The notes below the pieces were generated by a model. The model searched no databases and was not told the DNA's origin. It saw nothing but the letters and a program-made list of their open reading frames with translations. A program made the position numbers and the translations under genes. DNA of 5,061 nucleotides. It comes from Actinomycetes bacterium. GTDB lineage: Bacteria; Actinomycetota; Acidimicrobiia; Acidimicrobiales; Microtrichaceae. The number at the start of each line of letters is the position of its first letter. The stretch's first letter is position 1. The stretch lies in assembly GCA_023423475.1 (NCBI GenBank), contig JAFAFN010000013.1:1-5061 (forward strand), read 5' to 3'. Shown in pieces: positions 1 through 5,061 of this stretch.

Positions 1-198
1 CCAGGCGACCTGTGCGTGCACGACGTGCGCGCCCGCGGTCCGTGCGGCGGCGACGAGTGCACCGCAGCGATCGAGGGTCCCCCGTTCCGCCGCTGCTTCG
101 ACCAGCGCCGGGATGCCCGCCAGGTCACCCACCACGCCCCGCTGCAGCTCCATGGTGACCACCGCGGTGGTCGAGGGCGACGGCAGTGGTCGTGGCAT
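1..198 (-). CDS. Isochorismatase-family cysteine hydrolase, N-terminal part (runs off left edge)
   Basis: The minus strand reads from an ATG at 198 through 66 open codons to the window edge. The start of the protein has the Rossmann-like opening of the isochorismatase/nicotinamidase superfamily: a beta strand with 'TAVVTMELQRGVVGD' (about residues 10-25), then a helix with 'IPALVEAAAERG', then 'AARTAGAHVVHAQVAW' (about residues 51-66), matching the family's usual 'LLxxAR..GxxVvhv' strand. The family hydrolyses amide or ether-type substrates with an Asp-Lys-Cys triad; the Lys and Cys would lie beyond the edge. The usual catalytic Asp of the 'D-M-Q' motif is Glu here (Glu17 in 'MELQ'), which as far as I recall occurs in an actinobacterial subgroup, so the exact reaction cannot be stated. 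No clear Shine-Dalgarno precedes the ATG; a -10-like TACCCT ends 6 bases before it, so the message may be leaderless. GTG codons at residues 13-14 or ATG at 16 are less likely starts because they would cut into the first strand. Substrate unknown. Confidence 0.8.
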   Translation of the reverse strand, partial: MPRPLPSPSTTAVVTMELQRGVVGDLAGIPALVEAAAERGTLDRCGALVAAARTAGAHVVHAQVAW

Positions 199-210
199 CG
201 GCTCAGGGTA
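199..210 (-). promoter_or_regulatory. Possible leaderless -10 element for the cysteine hydrolase gene
   Basis: On the minus strand TACCCT (positions 210 to 205) matches the actinobacterial TANNNT -10 pattern. It is followed by exactly six bases (GAGCCG) and then the ATG at 198, which is the spacing expected when transcription begins at the A of the start codon. The absence of a ribosome binding site agrees. No convincing -35 is visible. The element lies within the 25-bp gap shared with the divergent Maf gene. Short motifs like this arise by chance, so this is tentative. Confidence 0.35.
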
Positions 211-223
211 GCGGTGGGCGACA

Positions 224-925
224 ATGGCGGAGATGAGCCCACGACCCGATGGCCCCCACGACCTCGACCACCTCGATGGCCTCTTGCCCGTGGCGGCCGT
301 ACGTGACGCTGGCCTGTCGGTCGTGCTCGCCTCGGGCTCCCGTTACCGTGCCGCCATGCTCGAGCGGGCGGGCCTCGGGACGGACATCGTGGTCGACCCA
401 CCCGAGGTCGACGAACGTGCACTCGACCACCTCTTCGACGAGCTCGGTCCCGAGGCGTTCGCGACGGTGCTGGCGCAGGCCAAGGCCGACGTGGTCGCAG
501 CTCGACGGCCCGGGTCGTTGGTGATCGCAGGTGACCAGGTCGGGGTGGTCGACGTCGACGGCGTGGCGGTGCAGCTGACCAAGCAACCGGACGAGGATGC
601 CGCCACGGCGCAGCTGATGCAGATGGCGGGCACCACCCACCGGCTGGTCAACGCCATCGTCGTCACCCGTACCGACACCGGGGTGTCCGTCGTGGGCACC
701 GACGAACAGGTCGTCACGATGCGGGTCTTCACCGAGTCCGACGCCCGCGACTACCTGAGCCGCTTCGAGCCGTACGACTCCTCGGGCTGCTACCGACTCG
801 AGGACCAGGCCCTCATGGCGCCGATCGAACCGTTCATCACCTCGGTCGACGGCGAGCACCCCAGCGGGGTCCTCGGCCTTCCGCTGCCGCTGCTCGGTCG
901 ACTGCTCGGTGCGCTGACGGGCTGA
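224..925 (+). CDS. Maf-family nucleotide pyrophosphatase (YceF-like)
   Basis: This 233-residue protein belongs to the Maf/HAM1-like fold family, which hydrolyses non-canonical or modified nucleoside triphosphates to the monophosphate and pyrophosphate in the cytoplasm. Visible motifs in order: 'LASGSRYR' (35-42), the equivalent of the family's LASxSPRR nucleotide-binding loop; 'PPEVDE' (59-64); 'QAKADVV' (85-91); 'IAGDQVGVVD' (101-110) with the catalytic Asp104; 'QLTKQP' (117-122), the family's 'GKP' lysine; 'YRLEDQAL' (190-197) with the conserved acidic residue; and the terminal 'GVLGLPLPLL' (215-224). The Tyr in 'SRYR' and the 'GDQV' sequence (rather than 'DTxV') resemble the E. coli YceF type, which prefers m7GTP, rather than the dTTP/UTP-specific YhdE type; this assignment is by motif only. 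The N-terminus has about 30 residues before the core, longer than usual. ATG 224 is preceded by GGTGGG, but ATG 233 (in frame) or GTG 290 could be the true start. It converges on the GH3 gene with a 4-bp gap. Confidence 0.88.
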   Translation: MAEMSPRPDGPHDLDHLDGLLPVAAVRDAGLSVVLASGSRYRAAMLERAGLGTDIVVDPPEVDERALDHLFDELGPEAFATVLAQAKADVVAARRPGSLVIAGDQVGVVDVDGVAVQLTKQPDEDAATAQLMQMAGTTHRLVNAIVVTRTDTGVSVVGTDEQVVTMRVFTESDARDYLSRFEPYDSSGCYRLEDQALMAPIEPFITSVDGEHPSGVLGLPLPLLGRLLGALTG

Positions 926-929
926 TCGG

Positions 930-3428
930 TCAGGTCACGTCGAGGGTGAGCTCGGCACGGACGTCGCGGCTCGATGCCGAGACGCGCACGGTGAACGCAC
1001 CCGGCTCGACCACCCAGTCGTTCGCTCCCGGGTCCCAGGCGGCGAACGCCCGTCGCGTCAGCGGGATCGACACCGTCGCCGACTCACCCGGGTCGAGCTC
1101 GACCTTCGCGAACCCGCGCAGCTCCTGATCGGGTCGGCGCAGCGTGGACTCGACGTCGTGCACGTAGCACTGCACCACGTCCGACCCACGACGGTCACCG
1201 ACGTTGGTGACGGTGACACGCACCTCGATCGGCGCGTCGTCGAGCTGGTCGGCAACCGCCGAGGTGGCCGAGAGCGACATGTCGCTCCACTCGAAGCTCG
1301 TGTAGCCGAGGCCGTGGCCGAAGCAGAACGCCGGCTCGGTGCCTCGGGCCTCGAAACCCCGGTACCCCATGAGCAGCTGCTCGCCGTAGAGGACCGCTCC
1401 GGCGTCGCCGGGGTAGTTGAGGAACGATGGCCAGTCCTCGACCCGGGCGCCATAGGTCATCGGGAGTCGACCCGAGGGGCTCGCCGCACCGAAGAGCACG
1501 TCGGCCACCGCCGTACCGGTCTCCTGGCCCAGGTACCAGGTCTGCGCGAGCGCGGGTGCCGCGTCGGCACAGGACAGGTCGACGACCGAGCCGGCGTTGA
1601 CCACGACGACGGTGCGGGGGTTCGCCGCAGCGACGGCGGCGACCAGTTCGGCCTGGTCGCCCGGGAGGTCGATCGACGGTCGGTCCTCGCCTTCGGTCTC
1701 GGAGTCCTGGTTGAGCCCGACGACGACCACGGCGACATCGGCTGCCGATGCCGCCTCGACGGCGCGGGCGATGCCGTCGGCAGCGATCGGCGGGACGTGA
1801 CCCAGGAGGAACGCGGCGGCCTTGAGCCCGTCGAACGAGACGAACTCGCCCACCAGCTCGAGCTCGTCGCCGGCGCGGCACTCGACCGTGGTGCGGATCT
1901 CGGCGGAACCGAGTCCGAAGAACGCGGTCCCGGCCTCTTGGCGCGCGAAGTTGTCCAGCACGACGTCGCCGTCGATGGACACCCGACCGCCGGTCCCGCC
2001 GGTGACCAGCGCGAACGTGTGCTCGCCGTCGAGGTCCGCCACGAACGTGCCGCGCACGCGCACCGAGAAGTCGCCGCCGCGCACACCGGGTGCCGGCGCG
2101 TCGCCGAGCCAGTTGAGGCGCGGCTCGTCGACGATCTCGGTGCACACGGGTTCGCCCGAGAGCTCGCGGTTGGCGAAGTACTCCACCGTGAGTCCGCCTC
2201 GGTCGGCACCCGGGTGTGGGCGGGTCCGGCGTGGGTCGAGCGGGGGAGCGGTGCGGTAGGTGTCGACCCCGATCTCGTGGACGACCTCGACGCCGTCGGG
2301 CACCGCAGCGCGGATGCCGTCGAGCACCGTCACCACGTGGTGGGGGTTCACCGCCGCGGAGCCACCGCCGAGCGCCGCGGGGATGTCCGCGTTGGGGCCG
2401 ATGACCGCGATGCGCCGGATCGCGTCCGGGGCGATCGGGAGGACCGGGCCATCCGCGCCCCGTCCGACCGGCGGAGCGTCGTTGCGGAGCAGGACGATCG
2501 ATTCGACGGCCGCCCGACGGAGGATCTCGGAGTGGTCCTCACGATCGACGGAGTGCTCGGTTCGGTCCGGCGGCGCGTCGAGCAGGCCGAGTCGCTCGGC
2601 GGTGTGCAACAGCCGTGCGACGGCCAGGTCCAGATCGGCCTCGTCGAGCTCGCCGTCGCGCACGCGCTGCGCCGCCCGCGGTCCCAGGTACTTCGGAGGA
2701 CCGGGCATCTCGAGATCGAGGCCCGCTTCGAGCGACTCGGCTGCCTTCGTGCCCCACCAGTCCGAGATGACGATGCCGTCGAAGCCCCACTCGTCGCGCA
2801 GCACCTCGCTCAGGAGCCACCGGTGCTGTGCGCAGTGGGTGCCGTTGAGCCGGTTGTAGGCCGACATGACCGACACGACGTCGGCCTCGATCACCGCCGC
2901 CTCGAAGGGCGCCAGGTAGACCTCGCGCAGCGTGCGGTCGTCGACCTCGGACGAGATCGTCATGCGCTGGTACTCGCTGTCGTTCGCCACGAAGTGCTTC
3001 ACGCAGGCGCCGACACCCGTCGACTGCAGACCGTCGATCACCGCGACCGCAGCGCGGGCGGTGAGCCAGGGGTCCTCGGAGAAGCACTCGAAGTTGCGTC
3101 CGGCGAGGGGGTTGCGGTGCAGGTTCACGGTGGGAGCGAGGACGATGTCGACGCCCTTGGATCGAGCCTCCTCCCCGAGGACCCGCCCGACCTCGCCGAG
3201 CAGCTCGGTGTTCCAGGTGGCTCCGAGCGCGGTGCCGCACGGCGCACACGCCGAGGTCGTGGCGACCCACCGGTCACCTCGTACGCCGACCGGACCGTCC
3301 GAGACCTTGAGCGCCGGCAGGCCGAGGCGCTCGACCGCGTTGCCGTGCCACATGTCGACTCCGGCGGTCAGCGCCGCCTTCTCGTCGAGCGTCATCTGCT
3401 CCAGCATCCGATCGGTGCGATCCGACAT
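930..3428 (-). CDS. Glycoside hydrolase family 3 beta-glucosidase with PA14 insertion
   Basis: A complete 832-residue GH3 enzyme, which releases terminal beta-D-glucose (or a related sugar) from glycosides by a retaining mechanism. The order of domains is a TIM barrel (about 10-280), the first part of the alpha/beta sandwich (about 300-400), an inserted PA14 domain (about 411-545, beginning 'GGLTVEYFANRELSG'), the rest of the sandwich (about 550-700) and a fibronectin-III-like C-terminus (about 733-830). Landmarks: 'SDGPVGVR' (43-50) with the sugar-binding Asp44, 'GRNFECFSEDP' (110-120), 'KHFVAND' (144-150), the nucleophile Asp223 in 'VISDWWGT', and 'QDSETEGEDR' (574-583), where Glu577 or Glu579 is the likely acid/base. 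This architecture is that of yeast KmBglI and Streptomyces DesR-type glucosidases. There is no signal peptide or membrane segment, so the enzyme is probably cytoplasmic and needs an imported substrate. The ATG at 3428 is chosen because GGGGGGAAC precedes it and the family's 'MLEQMTLDEKAAL' opening follows at once; the open frame extends to 3809 but that part is not GH3-like. Natural substrate not determinable. Confidence 0.95.
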   Translation of the reverse strand: MSDRTDRMLEQMTLDEKAALTAGVDMWHGNAVERLGLPALKVSDGPVGVRGDRWVATTSACAPCGTALGATWNTELLGEVGRVLGEEARSKGVDIVLAPTVNLHRNPLAGRNFECFSEDPWLTARAAVAVIDGLQSTGVGACVKHFVANDSEYQRMTISSEVDDRTLREVYLAPFEAAVIEADVVSVMSAYNRLNGTHCAQHRWLLSEVLRDEWGFDGIVISDWWGTKAAESLEAGLDLEMPGPPKYLGPRAAQRVRDGELDEADLDLAVARLLHTAERLGLLDAPPDRTEHSVDREDHSEILRRAAVESIVLLRNDAPPVGRGADGPVLPIAPDAIRRIAVIGPNADIPAALGGGSAAVNPHHVVTVLDGIRAAVPDGVEVVHEIGVDTYRTAPPLDPRRTRPHPGADRGGLTVEYFANRELSGEPVCTEIVDEPRLNWLGDAPAPGVRGGDFSVRVRGTFVADLDGEHTFALVTGGTGGRVSIDGDVVLDNFARQEAGTAFFGLGSAEIRTTVECRAGDELELVGEFVSFDGLKAAAFLLGHVPPIAADGIARAVEAASAADVAVVVVGLNQDSETEGEDRPSIDLPGDQAELVAAVAAANPRTVVVVNAGSVVDLSCADAAPALAQTWYLGQETGTAVADVLFGAASPSGRLPMTYGARVEDWPSFLNYPGDAGAVLYGEQLLMGYRGFEARGTEPAFCFGHGLGYTSFEWSDMSLSATSAVADQLDDAPIEVRVTVTNVGDRRGSDVVQCYVHDVESTLRRPDQELRGFAKVELDPGESATVSIPLTRRAFAAWDPGANDWVVEPGAFTVRVSASSRDVRAELTLDVT

Positions 3429-3585
3429 GTTCCCCCCGGCCTCGTCCTGGTCCACGACGATGGTCGCCTGGATCCACGGCGAGGATAGGTCCTTCGATCC
3501 GTCACGCTCTGTGGCCGCGCGAGTACAGTCCCGAACCGTTGGAGGTCGGGCGGCCGGTCCTCCGGGGGATTGCACGGGGGTGCAC
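3429..3585. promoter_or_regulatory. Divergent promoter region between GH3 and small membrane-protein gene
   Basis: These 157 bases separate the start of the GH3 gene (minus) from the small membrane protein (plus) and must hold both promoters unless transcripts enter from elsewhere. A plus-strand TACAGT at 3524-3529 fits TANNNT and would give a leader of about 50 bases. A minus-strand TATCCT (3487 to 3482) fits the same pattern and would give a leader of about 47 bases. Neither has a good -35 at the normal distance. An 8-bp palindrome TGGATCCA lies at 3469-3476, near the predicted GH3 transcription start, but it is too short to call an operator. I see no typical LacI-type sugar operator, although GH3 genes are often controlled that way. 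Confidence 0.3.
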
Positions 3586-3951
3586 ATGCGAGGCGAGCTC
3601 GTTCGACTGGTGTTCTCGCTGTGCCTGATCGGCGGCGCCTTCCTGGGAGGGCTGTACGTCGGCTGGCGCCGGTGGGGCATGCGCGACGACGACGCCGTCC
3701 ACGGTGTGCGATTCACATCGGACGCGCCGTTCGCCGGCGACGCGGCCTTCGAGTCGCGGAGGGACCTCTTCGCCCCCGCGAACGGTGTGGTCGACCTCAG
3801 GTCCGGCACTTCGGCACTGCCTCGTCGCAGCGCCTCACCGGGCCTCGGTCAGGACCGCTCGTTGCCGCGTGCCAGCATCGTGCCCGACGTGATCAGCGCG
3901 GACGAGATCATCGGAACCAGGAGAGAGCGTGACCCCCGAAGAGTTGAGTGA
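3586..3951 (+). CDS. Small single-pass membrane protein of unknown function
   Basis: A 121-residue protein that I do not recognise. It opens with a short basic stretch (MRGELVR), then a hydrophobic, glycine-rich segment (about residues 8-26, 'LVFSLCLIGGAFLGGLYVG'), followed by 'WRRWGMRDDD'. The positive charge on both flanks makes the orientation unclear. The remaining 90 residues are polar and low in predicted structure, rich in Ser, Pro, Asp and Arg, with a possible short helix 'DVISADEIIGTRRERD' at the end. Codon third positions are mostly G or C, which supports real coding. ATG 3586 has GGGGG five bases upstream; an in-frame GTG at 3580 is an alternative and adds two residues. The end overlaps the SnoaL-like gene by 23 bp, so its last codons carry that gene's AGGAG site and GTG start, suggesting translational coupling. 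It may anchor or recruit a partner, but nothing in the sequence shows this; a conserved hypothetical is the honest label. Confidence 0.6.
   Translation: MRGELVRLVFSLCLIGGAFLGGLYVGWRRWGMRDDDAVHGVRFTSDAPFAGDAAFESRRDLFAPANGVVDLRSGTSALPRRSASPGLGQDRSLPRASIVPDVISADEIIGTRRERDPRRVE
3919..3923 (+). promoter_or_regulatory. Ribosome binding site deciding the SnoaL-like gene start
   Basis: AGGAG lies five bases before the GTG at 3929 and inside the 3' end of the preceding small gene. It favours this GTG over the in-frame TTG at 3944, which has only a weak GAAGAG before it. Confidence 0.7.
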
Positions 3952-4423
3952 CCTCGAAGAGATCAAGCGCGTCAAGTACGCCTACTTCCGCTGCTTGGAC
4001 CAGAAGGACTGGGCCGGCATGAAGGACGTCCTTTGCGAGGACGCGACCGCCGCCTACAGCGGAGGCAAGTACAGCTTCGACGGCCGCGACGAGATCCTCG
4101 GGTTCCTCGACCGCACCATGAGCCGCGAGTCGTTCCACTCGAGCCATCGGGTGCACCACCCCGAGATCACCGTCGACGGCGACCGTGCCGTCGGCACCTG
4201 GGCACTCGAGGACATCGTCGTCGACGACGAATGGAAGTTCATGCTGATGGGCGCGGCCTTCTACGAGGACACCTACGAGCGGCGCGACGGCCGCTGGCAG
4301 ATCCTTCGCACCACCTACAAGCGCAGCTTCGAGGTCATGTTCCCGACGTCGTCGATCGAGGGATTCCAGCTGACCGCCAGCTGGTGGGGGACCAACGGGC
4401 AGAGCAGGCTCCCCGCCGAGTGA
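3929..4423 (+). CDS. SnoaL-like / NTF2-like superfamily protein
   Basis: A 164-residue protein of the SnoaL-like (NTF2 fold, cone-shaped alpha+beta barrel) superfamily, which includes polyketide cyclases, scytalone dehydratase, ketosteroid isomerases and many uncharacterised proteins. The pattern is typical: an N-terminal helix 'LEEIKRVKYAYFRCLDQKDWAGMKDVLCEDATAAY' (9-43), 'FDGRDEILGFL' (50-60), the 'SSHRVHHPEITVDGDRAVGTWALED' strands (71-95), then 'GAAFYEDTYERRDGRWQILRTTYKR' (108-132). In related proteins the Tyr/Asp of the first helix and the His pair (here His76-His77 in 'VHHPEI') line the pocket; this is family knowledge, not shown here. The start is GTG at 3929 with AGGAG five bases upstream. 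The gene overlaps the small membrane protein by 23 bp, and an amidohydrolase-2 gene follows 79 bp later. Such pairs are common in actinobacterial aromatic or steroid degradation loci, so a dehydratase, isomerase or cyclase role is plausible, but no specific reaction can be assigned. Confidence 0.88.
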   Translation: MTPEELSDLEEIKRVKYAYFRCLDQKDWAGMKDVLCEDATAAYSGGKYSFDGRDEILGFLDRTMSRESFHSSHRVHHPEITVDGDRAVGTWALEDIVVDDEWKFMLMGAAFYEDTYERRDGRWQILRTTYKRSFEVMFPTSSIEGFQLTASWWGTNGQSRLPAE

Positions 4424-4457
4424 CCTGTCGTCAGCCCTGCGGAGCCACCTGACGGTC

Positions 4458-4463
4458 TAGTAT
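4458..4463 (+). promoter_or_regulatory. Possible -10 element for the amidohydrolase gene
   Basis: TAGTAT agrees with TANNNT and overlaps the left end of the inverted repeat. It would place the transcription start near 4470, at the centre of the palindrome, leaving a leader of about 33 bases with the AGGAGG site. GATACT at 4478-4483 is an alternative -10. No good -35 is seen for either. Confidence 0.35.
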
Positions 4464-4483
4464 CTGACGACCCGTCAGATACT
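4459..4483. promoter_or_regulatory. Perfect 25-bp inverted repeat, probable TetR-family operator
   Basis: The arms AGTATCTGACG (4459-4469) and CGTCAGATACT (4473-4483) are exact reverse complements around a 3-base centre, ACC. This length and symmetry are typical of operators for TetR-family dimers in actinobacteria. The repeat covers the most likely promoter of the amidohydrolase gene, and its right end is 8 bases from the AGGAGG site, so binding should repress. A further CTGACG half-site in the same orientation sits at 4449-4454, 15 bases before the copy in the left arm. As RNA it could form an 11-bp hairpin ending the upstream transcript, but there is no T-tract (GGGG follows), so an intrinsic terminator is less likely. 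No regulator gene is in the window. Confidence 0.65.
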
Positions 4484-4490
4484 GGGGCGC

Positions 4491-4496
4491 AGGAGG
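4491..4496 (+). promoter_or_regulatory. Strong ribosome binding site of the amidohydrolase gene
   Basis: AGGAGG lies six bases before ATG 4503. The closer ATG at 4498 is out of frame and reads into a stop after one codon (ATG GGA TGA), so 4503 is the start. Confidence 0.85.
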
Positions 4497-4502
4497 CATG
4501 GG

Positions 4503-5061
4503 ATGACGACGACCGAGGAATCCGTGGGCAGCGGGTACTCCGATGATGAGTTCCCGATGATCGTCAGCGTCGACGATCACGTGGTCGAGCCGCCGCACGT
4601 CTGGCAGACGTGGCTGCCCGAGCGCTTCAAGGACAAGGGCCCCAAGATCGAGCGTCGTGGTGTCGGCGCGATGAAGCACATCGGTGGCGGCACCTACGAG
4701 CAGGAGTTCGATCCCGAGGGCCGCCCGGCGGACTGCTGGGTCTTCGAGGACCTCGTCTACATCCACAAGCGCCACGTCGCCGCGGTCGGCTACAGCCGCG
4801 ACGAGATGACGATGACGCCCATGACCTACGACGAGATGCGCCCGGGTTGCTACGACCCCAAGGCCCGCGTCGAGGACATGCTGATGAACCACGTCGACGT
4901 GTCGCTCTGCTTCCCGTCGTTCCCGCGCTTCTGCGGCCAGACCTTCACCGCGGCCAAGGACCGTGCGCTCGGCGAGGCGTGCGTCTACGCCTACAACGAC
5001 TGGATGGTCGAGGAGTGGTGCGGCGACTCCGACGGCCACCTCGTCCCGCTGTGCATCATCC
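4503..5061 (+). CDS. Amidohydrolase-2 (ACMSD-like) family protein, N-terminal part (runs off right edge)
   Basis: The frame from ATG 4503 is open for 186 codons to the window edge. The protein begins with a short acidic tail, then 'PMIVSVDDHVVEPPHVWQTWLPERFKD' (19-45), the hallmark start of a large actinobacterial branch of the amidohydrolase-2 family (Pfam PF04909). Asp24 and His26 are the expected first metal ligands at the end of strand 1 of the TIM barrel. Further on come 'YDPKARVEDMLMNHVDVSLCFPSFPRFCGQTF' (117-148) and 'ACVYAYNDWMVEEWCG' (159-174), matching the family's 'R..dM...GVd...lfPs' and 'NdW..e.c' segments. Full-length members are usually around 400 residues, so roughly half is missing, including the later His and Asp ligands. 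The family contains metal-dependent decarboxylases and hydrolases of aromatic or ring-cleavage products; this branch is mostly uncharacterised. It has its own AGGAGG site and a palindromic operator upstream, so it may be induced separately from the SnoaL-like gene, and probably opens an operon continuing to the right. Confidence 0.9.
   Translation, partial: MTTTEESVGSGYSDDEFPMIVSVDDHVVEPPHVWQTWLPERFKDKGPKIERRGVGAMKHIGGGTYEQEFDPEGRPADCWVFEDLVYIHKRHVAAVGYSRDEMTMTPMTYDEMRPGCYDPKARVEDMLMNHVDVSLCFPSFPRFCGQTFTAAKDRALGEACVYAYNDWMVEEWCGDSDGHLVPLCII

Noticed and set aside
914..933. Short inverted repeats (CTGAC...GTCAG, and CTGA-TCGG-TCAG) at the convergent ends of Maf and GH3, considered as a bidirectional terminator.
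   Set aside because: Stems of four to five base pairs without T-tracts are too weak; the symmetry arises largely from the two facing TGA stop codons.
1158..3488. A 776-codon open frame on the plus strand opposite the GH3 gene.
   Set aside because: It is the antisense shadow of a high-GC gene. Its translation is Arg/Asp/Val/Gly-rich without family motifs, whereas the minus strand encodes a complete GH3 enzyme with every catalytic motif.
3541..3565. GGAGG...CCTCC and CCGG-TCCT-CCGG hairpins in the leader of the small membrane-protein gene, considered as a riboswitch or attenuator.
   Set aside because: Stems are only four to five base pairs, broken by mismatches, and expected by chance in this GC-rich DNA.
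3429..3809. N-terminal extension of the GH3 frame up to an ATG at 3809.
   Set aside because: The extra 127 residues are Ser/Pro/Arg-rich, lie opposite the small membrane-protein gene, and do not resemble GH3. A ribosome binding site and the conserved GH3 opening support the ATG at 3428.
4431..5039. A 202-codon minus-strand frame opposite the amidohydrolase.
   Set aside because: It reads as a Val/Asp/Arg/His-rich shadow, crosses the operator, and conflicts with a plus-strand gene that has a strong ribosome binding site and clear family motifs.
1..5061. Search for CRISPR repeats, transposase genes, terminal inverted repeats, tRNA/rRNA genes and toxin-antitoxin or defence genes.
   Set aside because: Nothing recognisable was found; the genes present are metabolic and evenly high in GC, with no sign of recent insertion.

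Overview
The window is high-GC DNA whose genes almost all end codons in G or C, with GTG as well as ATG starts, compact intergenic gaps and signs of leaderless promoters. This fits an actinobacterium. The protein types (an isochorismatase-like hydrolase with a 'MELQRGVVGD' motif, a SnoaL-like protein next to an ACMSD-type amidohydrolase) suggest an Acidimicrobiia/Ilumatobacter-like or mycobacterial relative, but the lineage is inferred from style and not proven.

Layout from left to right. (1) Positions 1-198, minus strand: the N-terminal 66 codons of an isochorismatase-family cysteine hydrolase that runs off the left edge. (2) Positions 224-925, plus strand: a Maf-family nucleotide pyrophosphatase, closest in motifs to the YceF type, divergent from gene 1 across only 25 bp. 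(3) Positions 930-3428, minus strand: a complete GH3 beta-glucosidase with an inserted PA14 domain and a C-terminal fibronectin-III-like domain, converging on the Maf gene with a 4-bp gap. (4) A 157-bp divergent region, 3429-3585. (5) Positions 3586-3951, plus strand: an unrecognised 121-residue protein with one N-terminal membrane segment. (6) Positions 3929-4423, plus strand: a SnoaL/NTF2-like protein that overlaps gene 5 by 23 bp. (7) A 79-bp gap holding a perfect 25-bp inverted repeat that looks like a TetR-type operator, and a strong AGGAGG ribosome binding site. (8) Positions 4503-5061, plus strand: the first 186 residues of an amidohydrolase-2 (ACMSD-like) family protein that runs off the right edge.

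How the genes may work together: the left half is housekeeping (nucleotide-pool cleaning by Maf) and carbohydrate/glycoside hydrolysis (GH3). The right half looks like the beginning of a catabolic or xenobiotic/steroid-type accessory locus, since SnoaL-like and amidohydrolase-2 genes commonly sit together in actinobacterial degradation clusters. The amidohydrolase appears to have its own repressible promoter. The most interesting items are the palindromic operator and the small membrane protein translationally coupled to the SnoaL-like gene. I saw no RNA gene, mobile element, CRISPR array or defence system.
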